Shown here one piece after another: positions 43,744 to 52,728 of a stretch of 64,000 nt of DNA. The translations under genes and the position numbers were made by a program. Under the pieces are notes generated by a model. It searched no databases. It worked only from the letters and a program-made list of their open reading frames with translations, and was not told where the DNA came from. Origin of the DNA: Bacillota bacterium (GTDB lineage Bacteria; Bacillota; UBA4882; UBA8346); the NCBI GenBank assembly GCA_023429995.1, contig JAEZCE010000029.1:1-64000 (forward strand). The letters are read 5' to 3'. Positions within the stretch are counted from its first letter, which is position 1, and each line of letters starts with the position of its first letter.

Positions 43744-45240
43744 TTAAGCTACATTGCCGCCCGTGGCGACAATCATGATTTTTTCCGCATCCGCTTCGGC
43801 CCGTTGAAACTCCTTCCGGATTTCTCCGTGATACATCACATAAATCCGGTCACAAAGTTTCAAAACTTCCTGAGCCTCACTGGAGAGAACGATTACACTC
43901 ATACCCTGCTGGGCCAGTTTCATGATAATATGATAAATTTCCAGCTTAGCGCCGATATCCACGCCCTGGGTCGGATTATCCAACACAATGACCTCCGGGT
44001 TGGCCGCCAGCCAACGCGACAGGATCACTTTTTGTTGGTTACCTCCGGACAAACTGGTAATCAAATCATCCACACAACCGACCTTTATATTTAAGTCGCT
44101 GACAAAGCGATTGGTTAATTCCTGTTCCTTCTTTGGATCAATAAACAAAAGCCGTTTTAATTTGTTGATGATCGATATCGACGTATTTTGCTGCACCGAC
44201 ATATCCCGGATAATGCCGTTTTCCTTCCGGTTACGCGGTACATAACCGATACCGCAGTTACAGGCTTTGGTTGTGGTATGCAAAATGGTGTGCGCGCCAT
44301 TGATATAAATTTCTCCGCTATACCCTTTATTGCATCCAAATATCGTTTGAAACAACTCGCTGCGTCCATCACCGAGCAAACCCGTAAAACCTACAATTTC
44401 ACCCTTGCCCACTTTAAAACTGATGTCATGAAATTCTTTTCCAAAGGATAAATTCTTCACTTCCAAGATGGTCTGACCCGCTTTTCGCGGCCGGTATAAT
44501 TCGTCATCCGATAAATCCTTACCCACCATATGCTTGGCCAGTAAATTCTCATTGATTTCCCGGTCAACTTTGCCGGAGATGACATTATTTCCGTCGCGCA
44601 TCACGGTGAAACTATCACAGATGGTTACAACTTCCTTCAATTTATGGGAAATGAATACGATACTGACCCCGTGTTCCCGTAAGGAGGTCATAATGTTAAA
44701 GACACTCTGGATCTCCACCTCGGTCAGGGCGGTGGTCGGTTCATCCATAATTAAAATCCTGGCATTGCGCAAAAGGGCCCGGGCGATTTCCACAATCTGC
44801 TTATAGGAGGCGTCGAGTTCGCTGACCAAAGTTTTCGGGTCCAACTCCACTCCCATTTTCTCCAAGACTTCCCGGGATTTTTGGCACATTTGGGGAATGT
44901 CAAGAAAAACGCCTTTTTTGAGTTCGTTACCGAGAAACAAATTCTCATAGACCGCTAAATCATTCACCAGGGTCAACTCTTGGTGGATAAAGGCGATTCC
45001 TTTTTCCTGGGCGTCGGCGGGAGAGCAAACCGTTATCGGCATTCCGTTTAAAACGATCTCGCCCGACTCTGCCGGAAATACTCCACCGAGAATATTCATC
45101 AAGGTACTTTTGCCGGTCCCGTTCTCCCCGAGCAGGGCGTGAATTTCCGAGTGCTTCAGTTGAAAATTGACGCCATGGAGAACTTCGTTGGAACCGAAGG
45201 ATTTATAGATCGATTTCATTTCTAAAATATACTCTGACAT
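43744..45240 (-). CDS. ribose-type ABC transporter ATPase (RbsA/MglA family), system 2
   Basis: A 498-residue double ATPase. Domain 1 has Walker A GENGTGKST (about 38-46) and domain 2 the degenerate GLLGDGRSE site; LSGGNQQKVILSRW is the second signature. It is paralogous to the ATPase at 31458-32984 but the gene order differs: here the binding protein comes first. Confidence 0.95.
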   Translation of the reverse strand: MSEYILEMKSIYKSFGSNEVLHGVNFQLKHSEIHALLGENGTGKSTLMNILGGVFPAESGEIVLNGMPITVCSPADAQEKGIAFIHQELTLVNDLAVYENLFLGNELKKGVFLDIPQMCQKSREVLEKMGVELDPKTLVSELDASYKQIVEIARALLRNARILIMDEPTTALTEVEIQSVFNIMTSLREHGVSIVFISHKLKEVVTICDSFTVMRDGNNVISGKVDREINENLLAKHMVGKDLSDDELYRPRKAGQTILEVKNLSFGKEFHDISFKVGKGEIVGFTGLLGDGRSELFQTIFGCNKGYSGEIYINGAHTILHTTTKACNCGIGYVPRNRKENGIIRDMSVQQNTSISIINKLKRLLFIDPKKEQELTNRFVSDLNIKVGCVDDLITSLSGGNQQKVILSRWLAANPEVIVLDNPTQGVDIGAKLEIYHIIMKLAQQGMSVIVLSSEAQEVLKLCDRIYVMYHGEIRKEFQRAEADAEKIMIVATGGNVA

Positions 45241-45261
45241 ATCAGCACCCCGTTCTTAAAA

Positions 45262-45370
45262 GGGGCTGTCCCCAAAGAATTGAAATACAAGATATACAAT
45301 AGATAACCCTTTCAAAAAGGAACTATATATTGTATATCTTTTGGTTTGCCATTACTTTCAGGACAGCCTC
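45262..45370. mobile_element. MITE-like element between binding-protein and ATPase genes
   Basis: A 109-bp unit with imperfect terminal inverted repeats of about 19 bp (GGGGCTGTCCCCAAAGAAT at the left; the complement of the right end begins GAGGCTGTCCTGAAAG). Nested inside is a perfect 12-bp inverted repeat, AAGATATACAAT (45289-45300) and its complement (45329-45340). I find no clear target duplication. It may act as a partial terminator. Confidence 0.55.
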
Positions 45371-45422
45371 ATACCATCAATCATAACGATTTTAATATTT
45401 CAGTTGATGCAGAGACTCCGAC

Positions 45423-46364
45423 TCAGTATGGCGAACCCTTGTCCAGAAATTTGGTGTAATTGTCTTTGTTGACAATGCTCGGCTCGATAATGGTGTTCTT
45501 CTTGACTGATTTGCCTCTGTTAAGATCATAAGCAGCCTGGATGGCGTCTTTAATCATGGCCGGGCTATAAGTGGCGGTGAATAAGTCAATACCGGTGTTG
45601 CCGCCCATGGTCTTAAAATAGGTTTGGGTTCCGCCGCCGCCGGAGATAACTTTGATATCTTTGCGGTTTGCATCTTTAATGGCTTGTAAAATACCGACCG
45701 AAGGCTCGTCATCGATGGAGAATACGGCGTCCAGTTTCGGATATGCAACCAACATATCGGTTGCCATTTTCAAACCGTCTTCCATGGAAAAACCACTGGA
45801 TGTAACATCCACTAATTTTAAGCCGGGAAATTTTTTGGCGACAGTCTGTTTAAAACCTTGAACACGTTCGGTGCTCACGGAACCAACGCTCGGGCAGTTC
45901 ATAACGGCAACTGTTCCTTTACCGCCCAGCTTTTTACCGATATATTCGGCGGAAGCGACTCCCAGACCGGCGTTGTCACCCGCAATGTATGCGGTATAGT
46001 CTCCGGAAACTTTACGGTCAAAGAGCACCAGTTTGATGTTATTTTTAAGAATCTTGTCCGCAGCGACCGACACTTCGTTGTTATGAGGCAGAAGCACGAT
46101 GGCCGAACATTTTAAAGCGATCATTTCTTCGATTTGGTTGGCTTGTTCATTGACATTGGCCGAAGTAACCAGTTTGTAACCGCTACCTTCTTTCAATTTC
46201 AATTGATCCGCCTTTTGTTTTGAAAAATAGGACACCGCGGCTAACCAACCATGGTCGGCCGAGGGAATGACGATTCCGATCGGTCCCGGAGTGGTTGCGG
46301 CAAAGCTGGTGAAAGTCAGAGTGAATAATAATGCTGCAATAATCAGAAATGCTACTTTTTTCAT
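45423..46364 (-). CDS. ribose-type ABC transporter substrate-binding protein, system 2
   Basis: A 313-residue RbsB-like protein with a Sec signal (to about residue 23, SFA-ATT) and no lipobox cysteine. It precedes the ATPase and permease genes and follows the oxidoreductase gene on the same strand, so it belongs to the isomerase-dehydrogenase-oxidoreductase-transport operon. Ligand unknown. Confidence 0.92.
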   Translation of the reverse strand: MKKVAFLIIAALLFTLTFTSFAATTPGPIGIVIPSADHGWLAAVSYFSKQKADQLKLKEGSGYKLVTSANVNEQANQIEEMIALKCSAIVLLPHNNEVSVAADKILKNNIKLVLFDRKVSGDYTAYIAGDNAGLGVASAEYIGKKLGGKGTVAVMNCPSVGSVSTERVQGFKQTVAKKFPGLKLVDVTSSGFSMEDGLKMATDMLVAYPKLDAVFSIDDEPSVGILQAIKDANRKDIKVISGGGGTQTYFKTMGGNTGIDLFTATYSPAMIKDAIQAAYDLNRGKSVKKNTIIEPSIVNKDNYTKFLDKGSPY

Positions 46365-46472
46365 TCAAAAAGCCCCCCGTTTATTTTATTTTCGATTTCT
46401 GCCCTTGACTCATTTCCAATCGGTAAAGGTTATTGAAACTCCATCACCCCTTTCGATGGTCAGCGTCGATTC

Positions 46473-47714
46473 TCAGGTATGAGCAATGGTCAGTCTGCCC
46501 TTTTCTTTTCGGGTTTGTACCAAAATATCGGTATAGTACTTATTATATGTGCAACAGCCGACCTTACTTTGTTGAATGAGAAGCTCCAGGCAATTATCAC
46601 AAACTGTGCAATATTTAATGTCCTTTTCGTTTCCTTCCCTTAATTTCTTGGGCAGGAGCGGGTCGGCAAAGGATTGCCTGCCGAGGGCGATCATGTCGGT
46701 CACGCTATCCTCAATGCATTTTGCGCCGAAGTGTAGCAAAGAACTATCTTCTTCGCTGACTGCGCAAAGGCCGTTCTTGCCATTGCGGAACGGGGAAAAG
46801 TTAGAGCCGATGATAACCGTTTCCGGCTTGACATTGTCTTTGAAAATCTTTGAAAAAGTCTGATGCAAATAGGCAAAATAAGGGACATGCTTGTCAACCT
46901 GGGTCAAGCTAATCGTGATGGAAGGGCTTCCGGCGGATTGAATGAAATATTGCGCGCCGCGCTCTTCGAGCCCTTTTAAAAGAGCAATCGGTTCGGTGAG
47001 ATCGATAACCGGTGAGTTCGGTCCGGCAGTTCCAAATCCTCCAGGGAAGCCTTCCCATGCGGATATCTTTGAACCAATCAGAAAATTCTTATCATTGACT
47101 GCGCGGGAAATTCTTTCATACAAATCAAATGCGAACCGGCTGCGATTTTCCCAGGAGCCGCCGTATTTCCATTTCCGGTCATTGTAGGGTCTGAGAACCT
47201 GGGAACCGAAATAGCCGTGGCAAAGCTTCATATCAATACCATCCGCGCCGGCATCATGGGCGATTTGCGCGGCCAGCACAAAACCATCGATGATTTTATC
47301 GACTTCTTCCTCGGTTAATAAATCTCCGCCGTAACCATGAAGCGGTTTTACCGTAACCCTTCTGGAGAAAGTAGGATTACTTAATTCGCCGGAGTGGGTT
47401 AATTGAAAAATGAATAAAGATTTAGGATTGGCGGCTTTGACCCGTTGGACAAACCGGGTGAGCGGTTCCTTGTTAGGCGCCATGATCGTTAACTGGTTGT
47501 CCCGGGAACGGCTCTCGCGGGTGATCGAAATTGCTTCCAGACTGACCAGTCCGGCTTCGCCGCGAAATAATTCCTCATATCTCTGGGTGGTTGATTCGGA
47601 AGGGTTACCGGTCTCATCCTCATCGTTGCACTCCATCGCCTGGATGAAGAAACGGTTGGGAGACACCCGCTGGCCGATTTTAATCGGGCTTAACAAAGTA
47701 TCTTTGTAGCTCAT
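46473..47714 (-). CDS. NADH:flavin oxidoreductase, Old Yellow Enzyme family with a Cys-rich tail
   Basis: About 413 residues: a full FMN-binding TIM barrel (GADGIDMKLCHGYFGSQVLRPYNDR and the YGGSWENRSRF motif) without the C-terminal FAD/NAD domains of 2,4-dienoyl-CoA reductase. After the barrel, CTVCDNC and CC ten residues later could bind a [4Fe-4S] cluster, though the spacing (CxxCxxC-x10-C) differs from the usual CxxCxxxC-x11-C. ATG 47714, GGAG nine bases upstream. Its place in a sugar operon, behind a dehydrogenase, is unusual and its substrate is unknown. Confidence 0.85.
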   Translation of the reverse strand: MSYKDTLLSPIKIGQRVSPNRFFIQAMECNDEDETGNPSESTTQRYEELFRGEAGLVSLEAISITRESRSRDNQLTIMAPNKEPLTRFVQRVKAANPKSLFIFQLTHSGELSNPTFSRRVTVKPLHGYGGDLLTEEEVDKIIDGFVLAAQIAHDAGADGIDMKLCHGYFGSQVLRPYNDRKWKYGGSWENRSRFAFDLYERISRAVNDKNFLIGSKISAWEGFPGGFGTAGPNSPVIDLTEPIALLKGLEERGAQYFIQSAGSPSITISLTQVDKHVPYFAYLHQTFSKIFKDNVKPETVIIGSNFSPFRNGKNGLCAVSEEDSSLLHFGAKCIEDSVTDMIALGRQSFADPLLPKKLREGNEKDIKYCTVCDNCLELLIQQSKVGCCTYNKYYTDILVQTRKEKGRLTIAHT

Positions 47715-47741
47715 TTCCACACTCTCCTATTTCCAAGATTA

Positions 47742-48809
47742 TTATTGGTTGATTTTGACTCTGTTCTGAATTTCCGGAGAAACAAAAATCTTAATGATTT
47801 CTTTATTGGTTTTCAGCTCATGCAGAGCGTTCTCAAGTTCTTCCAGAGGAATGACTTCAGAGAATAAAGGGGTTGGATCAATCCGTTTATACGATAGAAG
47901 ATTGATGACCTCGGCCCAATTATTCCCGATACCGGCGCAGCTGCCGCGAAGTTTTTTCTCACCCAACACAAATTCATACGGTTCAAATTGGGCCATTCTT
48001 CCTTGAGGCACCACCCCGAAAGCTTCCACAACCCCGCCCCGGCGGACCATTTTAAAGGCCTGCTCATAGGTAGCCGGTGTGCCGACAGCTTCCAATACAA
48101 AGTCCGCACCCACACCAGCGGTTAACTTTTTAACTTCCGCGACAACGTCTTCTACTTCATTAATATTAATAAAATAGTCGGCGACTCCCATGCTCTTGGC
48201 CAATTCCAACCGGGAATTGCTGTCGCCGGTGATAATAATCGGAGCGGCCCCGCGCAACTTGGCCATTGCCGCATGTAATATGCCGAGCCCGCATCCAATA
48301 ACCACCACACTGGATGATAGGGTACAGTTCATGCTTTTGGCGCCTTGCAAAACCGCGGTCATCGGCTCAATAAAAGCCGCGGAATAATCATCAACCCCCG
48401 CCGGGATAACATAGCAGTTCTTCCAAGGAGCCTTGACATATTCCGCAAAGGCCCCGTTGGTATGAATACCAAGCTGGGTAAAGTTTTCACAAAGCAGAAA
48501 GTCTCCTCTGCGGCAAAAATAACAAGTCCCACAGGTAAGGCAAATATCGGCCGAAACCCGGTCGCCCACTTTAATTCCTTTGGCGTTTTTACCCACTTGT
48601 TCCACTACGCCCCAAAATTCATGCCCGGAAATGAGCGGGAGATGTTCCGCAGCATACAAACCGGCATAAATCTTCAAATCCGTACCGCAAATACCGCACA
48701 TCTTAACCTTGATCAGCACTTCATCATCATTGATTTCCGGAACCGGCACTTGTTGAAGGGCCATTTTACCGGGTGCTTCCACTACTTGAGCGCGCATCAT
48801 TTTTCCCAT
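47742..48809 (-). CDS. zinc-containing alcohol/polyol dehydrogenase (MDR family)
   Basis: A 355-residue protein. Catalytic zinc ligands C40-region (CGICGTDLK) and H (GHEFWG), the structural-zinc cysteines (CLTCGTCYFCRRGDFLLC, about 93-110) and the Rossmann GCGLGILHA motif are all present. It resembles sorbitol, threonine and threitol dehydrogenases and should oxidise a polyol or sugar with NAD(P)+. Second gene of the minus-strand catabolic operon. Confidence 0.93.
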   Translation of the reverse strand: MGKMMRAQVVEAPGKMALQQVPVPEINDDEVLIKVKMCGICGTDLKIYAGLYAAEHLPLISGHEFWGVVEQVGKNAKGIKVGDRVSADICLTCGTCYFCRRGDFLLCENFTQLGIHTNGAFAEYVKAPWKNCYVIPAGVDDYSAAFIEPMTAVLQGAKSMNCTLSSSVVVIGCGLGILHAAMAKLRGAAPIIITGDSNSRLELAKSMGVADYFININEVEDVVAEVKKLTAGVGADFVLEAVGTPATYEQAFKMVRRGGVVEAFGVVPQGRMAQFEPYEFVLGEKKLRGSCAGIGNNWAEVINLLSYKRIDPTPLFSEVIPLEELENALHELKTNKEIIKIFVSPEIQNRVKINQ

Positions 48810-48852
48810 TTTTCACAACTCCTTACTATAGAATGATATCGTCGGAATTTAC

Positions 48853-49851
48853 CTAGCGTTTGGGTTTTCCGGATTGAAATTCGTTAAACAATTTATCGGT
48901 TCTCCCCTCATATGGGGCTTTAATCAACAACGGTTTTAGGAATTCAGCCGTTTTTTCAATACCATCCATACGGCTCATGGTAACATCTTCATGTTCATAG
49001 CTGAGGACTCCATGATACCCGACCATTGATAGTTCGGTGATTACTTTTTTCCAGGCAACACTGCCCCAGCCGGGGATTCTAAACCGGAAAGTACGGTCAA
49101 GCCTCTGCCAGTCGCCATGCATCAAAATGCCGCCCATTGCGATATTGTGTTCCACAATTTCTCCGTCTTTGGCATGAACGTGGAAAATTCGCTCGCCCAA
49201 CCGGTCAATGAAATTTTCAACCTTTAATCCCAGATAAATGATATTCGCGGGATCCAAATTAAAACCGAGGCAAGGATGGTTATTCACCAGTTCCAACGCT
49301 TTTTCGGCTGAATAAATATCGTAAACAAAACTGTTGGGATGAGGTTCAATCGCGAATTTAACGCCGTATTCTTTGAACTTATCTAAAATCGGGATAAATC
49401 TTTCGGCAAAATCAGTTTCATACTCCGACCAACCTTGTCCATAGGGAAATGGGAAAAAGCGGCCCCAGTTTTCAACTCCTGGAAAACCAACCACTACAGG
49501 TACTTCTAAAGCATTGGCCGCTTGAGCGGTTTTGAGTAGTCCCTTGGTCCCAAAAGCGATTTTTTCTTCCTTGGTCCCTTTAAAGATAAAATCAGTCTCC
49601 ACTCCGCTGGGCCCCATAATCAGAAAAGATTCGGGATGATTACTTAAAGCCGCGATTTGCAAGCCATATCCTGCTACCATTTTTTTGAGCGCTGCCCCAT
49701 TGTTGCCTTTGATAACCTCATCCGGCTCAAGTTGCCCATTTCCGGCATAGGCTGGAATTTCCAGCATTTCATAGCCGTACTTTGCGACAAGTTCAGCAAC
49801 CTCATTCAGCGGCTTTTCAGTAAAATTCGCAGTAAAAAAACCTAACTTCAT
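48853..49851 (-). CDS. TIM-barrel sugar (phosphate) isomerase/epimerase
   Basis: About 332 residues of the AP-endonuclease-2-like isomerase family. Metal-binding residues are visible as E in AIEPHPNS, D in FNLDPAN, H in HVHAKD and E in LSYEHED. ATG 49851 has GAGGAGG about 12 bases upstream; the in-frame extension to 49908 covers the leader and is rejected. First gene of the minus-strand operon. Confidence 0.9.
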   Translation of the reverse strand: MKLGFFTANFTEKPLNEVAELVAKYGYEMLEIPAYAGNGQLEPDEVIKGNNGAALKKMVAGYGLQIAALSNHPESFLIMGPSGVETDFIFKGTKEEKIAFGTKGLLKTAQAANALEVPVVVGFPGVENWGRFFPFPYGQGWSEYETDFAERFIPILDKFKEYGVKFAIEPHPNSFVYDIYSAEKALELVNNHPCLGFNLDPANIIYLGLKVENFIDRLGERIFHVHAKDGEIVEHNIAMGGILMHGDWQRLDRTFRFRIPGWGSVAWKKVITELSMVGYHGVLSYEHEDVTMSRMDGIEKTAEFLKPLLIKAPYEGRTDKLFNEFQSGKPKR

Positions 49852-49907
49852 TACCAGACACCTCCTCAAAAGATAAGACACCGTAAAATCAAAAAACCAA
49901 ATCCCCA

Positions 49908-50010
49908 AATGTGAGTTTCACAAAACAAACCGCGATAAACGGGCATAAACAAAAATCAAAAACTCACATTTCTATTTACAGCGTCATTGTATCACCGTTT
50001 TTGTGAGTTT
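49908..50010. promoter_or_regulatory. operator cluster with three TGTGAGTTT sites
   Basis: AATGTGAGTTT (49908-49918) and its complement AAACTCACATT (49960-49970) form an inverted pair; TGTGAGTTT occurs again at 50002-50010, across the -35 region of the minus-strand promoter. The layout suits a DeoR-type repressor, probably the one encoded at 51936-52715. Confidence 0.6.
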
Positions 50011-50014
50011 GCAA
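49986..50014 (-). promoter_or_regulatory. promoter of the minus-strand catabolic operon
   Basis: Minus strand TTGCAA (50014-50009), 17-bp spacer, TACAAT (49991-49986). Confidence 0.6.
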
Positions 50015-50134
50015 TAGAAAAACGAGGATTTTCTATAAAAATATAATTTACAACACATTCGGTAAAAAATTATTAGATTCCATAATTCAATTGTGACGCA
50101 TTAATTATTCCACTTTCATTTGAAATATAACGGA

Positions 50135-50163
50135 TTGACTTTGTGCCCGTTTAATGTTAATAT
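50135..50163 (+). promoter_or_regulatory. promoter of the plus-strand catabolic operon
   Basis: TTGACT (50135-50140), 17-bp spacer, TAATAT (50158-50163). Confidence 0.7.
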
Positions 50164-50170
50164 ACGGGCA
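50144..50170. promoter_or_regulatory. inverted repeat overlapping the plus-strand promoter
   Basis: TGCCCGT (50144-50150) and ACGGGCA (50164-50170) flank the -10 box. The extended 13-mer ACGGGCATAAACA at 50164-50176 is repeated at 49939-49951 in the divergent half, so one regulator may bridge both promoters. Confidence 0.55.
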
Positions 50171-50237
50171 TAAACACAGAAGCGGGTAAAAATGCGGTAA
50201 CCCTGCCCCACCACACTGAAAAAGGAGTTTGCTTGGA

Positions 50238-51176
50238 ATGATTAATACCTTAACTTTGAATCCGGCCATCGATAGAGTCCTGTATCTCGACAAATTGGAG
50301 AAAAACGTAACCAACCGGATCAATCTTGCTACCAATGTTATCGGCGGAAAAGGCACCCATGTGTCGATTAATCTGAAGCTTTTGGGTCTTAACAGCCGGG
50401 CGTTCGGGATTGGCTATGGTAAAACCGGAAGTTGGATTATTCAGACTTTGGAAGAATACGGACTCGATGTCCAATTTATCCACCGCGAGCAGGACAATAG
50501 CCGAACAAATTACCTGTTTGTAGAAAAAAACAATGATTGTACGATTGTCGCCGAAAAAGGGGCTCCTCTTTCCGAAAACGATTTGGCGGAAATCGTTGCC
50601 TTATTGGAAGCCAAAATCGCCCCCCAAGATTACTTCGTGCTCTCCGGCGACGCCTCCAATTACAGTGACCCTTATGTCTATAATGATATTATTGCCAAAT
50701 TAAAAGATAAGCATTTGAAAATTTTCCTGGACACCAGCGGAAAAACATTGTTGAAATGCATCGAAACTGCCCCTTTTCTCATTAAACCCAACTTGGATGA
50801 ATTATCTTTACTCTGCGGTAAAAGCATCGATTCAAACGATGATGCCGTCATTTCCGCCCTCCGCTCTTTGGATCACTACGGAGTGGAAATTATAGCGGTT
50901 TCACTTGGAAAAGACGGTTCGATCGTCAAATCGCCTCAGGGAATCTTTAAAGCAACCCCACCCAAGGTCAATGTCCGCAACACCATTGGTTGTGGCGACA
51001 GTTATCTTGCCGGGCTGATTTTCGCTCTTCACGCCGGGCAGCCCATGGAGGAAGTTATTCGCCTGGCCACTGCAATTTCCGCCGCCACAGCGGAATCAAC
51101 CCTATCCGTTGGATTTGATAAGGCCCGCGCCAATCAATTGCTGAATCAATGCGAAGTCAAAAAAATCGCATCCTAG
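50238..51176 (+). CDS. PfkB-family sugar-phosphate kinase (1-phosphofructokinase/tagatose-6-P kinase type)
   Basis: About 312 residues. NPAIDR and GGKGTHVSINL at the N-terminus and NTIGCGDSYLAG at the C-terminus (catalytic D; C replaces the usual A of GAGDS) place it in the FruK/LacC branch. ATG 50238, GGAG ten bases upstream. First gene of the plus-strand operon. It should phosphorylate a ketose phosphate to a bisphosphate that an aldolase can split. Confidence 0.9.
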   Translation: MINTLTLNPAIDRVLYLDKLEKNVTNRINLATNVIGGKGTHVSINLKLLGLNSRAFGIGYGKTGSWIIQTLEEYGLDVQFIHREQDNSRTNYLFVEKNNDCTIVAEKGAPLSENDLAEIVALLEAKIAPQDYFVLSGDASNYSDPYVYNDIIAKLKDKHLKIFLDTSGKTLLKCIETAPFLIKPNLDELSLLCGKSIDSNDDAVISALRSLDHYGVEIIAVSLGKDGSIVKSPQGIFKATPPKVNVRNTIGCGDSYLAGLIFALHAGQPMEEVIRLATAISAATAESTLSVGFDKARANQLLNQCEVKKIAS

Positions 51177-51290
51177 GTTTCTTCGATACCGCTTTTAACG
51201 ATGTTGTTTGTTTCAACTGAAGGACCCATTGTTTTCGTCGTGATAAAATCCACCGTATTGGACGGTAATTTTAAAAAAGGAGCAATTCAA

Positions 51291-51908
51291 ATGAGTGAGT
51301 TATCTTTATCTTTATCTTTCATGGAAATGCGTCAAGAAATGGTCAAAGTAGCAAAAATGATGTGGGAGCGCCGGTTAACCAACGCCGCCGGAGGAAACTT
51401 CGCCGTTAAGGTGGCCCCCGACCGAATGCTGATTACTCCCTCCCTGATGTCTGATCGCCGGCATTGCGACCTGAATGTGGAGGACATGTTGCTGGTCGAT
51501 TTTGAACTCAATATCTTAGAAGGAATTGGTAAACTCTCTCGGGAAAGCCTGATGCACAAATTGATTCTCAAAAATTTCGACAATATCGGATGCACCATTC
51601 ACGCCCACCCCATGTACTGCATGGTATATGTCGTTCAAAGCAAACCGATTCCAAATGTTTCCGAAGCCACCATGGGCCGGGGCGAAGTGGGTTGCATCCC
51701 CTATACCAAGGCTTATACTCCCGAGTTATCTGAAAATGTTTACAAATACTTCGAAGAGCACCGGCCGATCGCCGAGAAGAAACCCATTGGCTGCATTCTC
51801 CCCCTGCACGGAGTGGTTGTATCGGGAAATGATATTTTTGCCGCATACAGTATGCTGGAACGGATCGAATGCGACGCCATGTGCGGCATCTTTAAAAATA
51901 ACATATAA
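51291..51908 (+). CDS. class II aldolase (L-fuculose/L-ribulose-phosphate aldolase family)
   Basis: About 205 residues. Zinc ligands H104 and H106 (IHAHP) and H173 (PLHGV) are present, with SRESLMH at 83-89 matching the family acidic segment. The family cleaves ketose-1-phosphates to DHAP and an aldehyde, or epimerises pentulose phosphates. ATG 51291 has GGAG ten bases upstream; the frame to 51201 is an extension. It follows the PfkB gene by 114 bp. Confidence 0.9.
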   Translation: MSELSLSLSFMEMRQEMVKVAKMMWERRLTNAAGGNFAVKVAPDRMLITPSLMSDRRHCDLNVEDMLLVDFELNILEGIGKLSRESLMHKLILKNFDNIGCTIHAHPMYCMVYVVQSKPIPNVSEATMGRGEVGCIPYTKAYTPELSENVYKYFEEHRPIAEKKPIGCILPLHGVVVSGNDIFAAYSMLERIECDAMCGIFKNNI

Positions 51909-51935
51909 TACTATCTTAGTTAAAGGACTGATGGT

Positions 51936-52715
51936 ATGTTTGGGTTGGAAAGAAAAGCAGAAATCGTTTCGCTGCTCGAGCGGACGGGAAAAATCGAAGT
52001 CGACACTCTTTCAAAGAGATTTGGCGCCTGTAAAGAAACGATTCGCCGTGATTTACGCGAATTGGAAAAAGAGGGCTTTTTAAAACGCACCCACGGCGGT
52101 GCTATGCTTAATGTCACCACTCCCAAACCCCAATTGGAACTACCGGTATCCGTGCGAGAAATTCAACATTACGAAGAAAAAATGATCATTTGCAAAATGG
52201 CGGCGTCAATGATAGCCGACGGGGATGCCATTTTCGTGGATAACAGCTCTACAACTATTTATCTGATCCGCTATATTCCAAAAGACATCCATGTATGCAT
52301 CATTACCAACTCTTTAAAAGTTCTCTCAGAGGCCGTCCAAGTCCAAAACCCCAATCTAGAGTTTATTTGTTTGGGGGGAATTTTTAAAATGAACAATATG
52401 TCTTTTTCCGGGACCATTCCTCAAAAGATCGCCCAGGAATATTATCCCAGTAAAGCTTTTTTGTCCTGCGCCAGCATCAACGAACACCACATGCTCACCG
52501 ATTCCAGCGCCGCCGAAGTGGACACCAAACGTTTAATGATCGAGCGCTCGCAAAGGGTGATCATCCTTGCCGACTATACCAAGTTTACCAACATGGGACA
52601 AATTTTCTTAGCGGATTTTTCAGCGGTCGACTCGATTATCACGGACCAGAAGACCAATGTATTCTCTCTCGACTATCTGAAAAAATATCAAGTAGAATTG
52701 TTAGTCAGCGAATAA
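51936..52715 (+). CDS. DeoR-family transcriptional regulator, copy 2
   Basis: A 259-residue regulator with helix-turn-helix at about 5-57 and sugar-phosphate-binding core (GDAIFVDNSSTTIYL; EVDTKRLMIERSQ). It is embedded in the plus-strand operon, so it is the best candidate for the repressor acting on 49.9-50.2 kb. Paralogue of 40083-40862, about two-thirds identical by eye. Confidence 0.93.
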   Translation: MFGLERKAEIVSLLERTGKIEVDTLSKRFGACKETIRRDLRELEKEGFLKRTHGGAMLNVTTPKPQLELPVSVREIQHYEEKMIICKMAASMIADGDAIFVDNSSTTIYLIRYIPKDIHVCIITNSLKVLSEAVQVQNPNLEFICLGGIFKMNNMSFSGTIPQKIAQEYYPSKAFLSCASINEHHMLTDSSAAEVDTKRLMIERSQRVIILADYTKFTNMGQIFLADFSAVDSIITDQKTNVFSLDYLKKYQVELLVSE

Positions 52716-52728
52716 AAGGAGAAATTCT

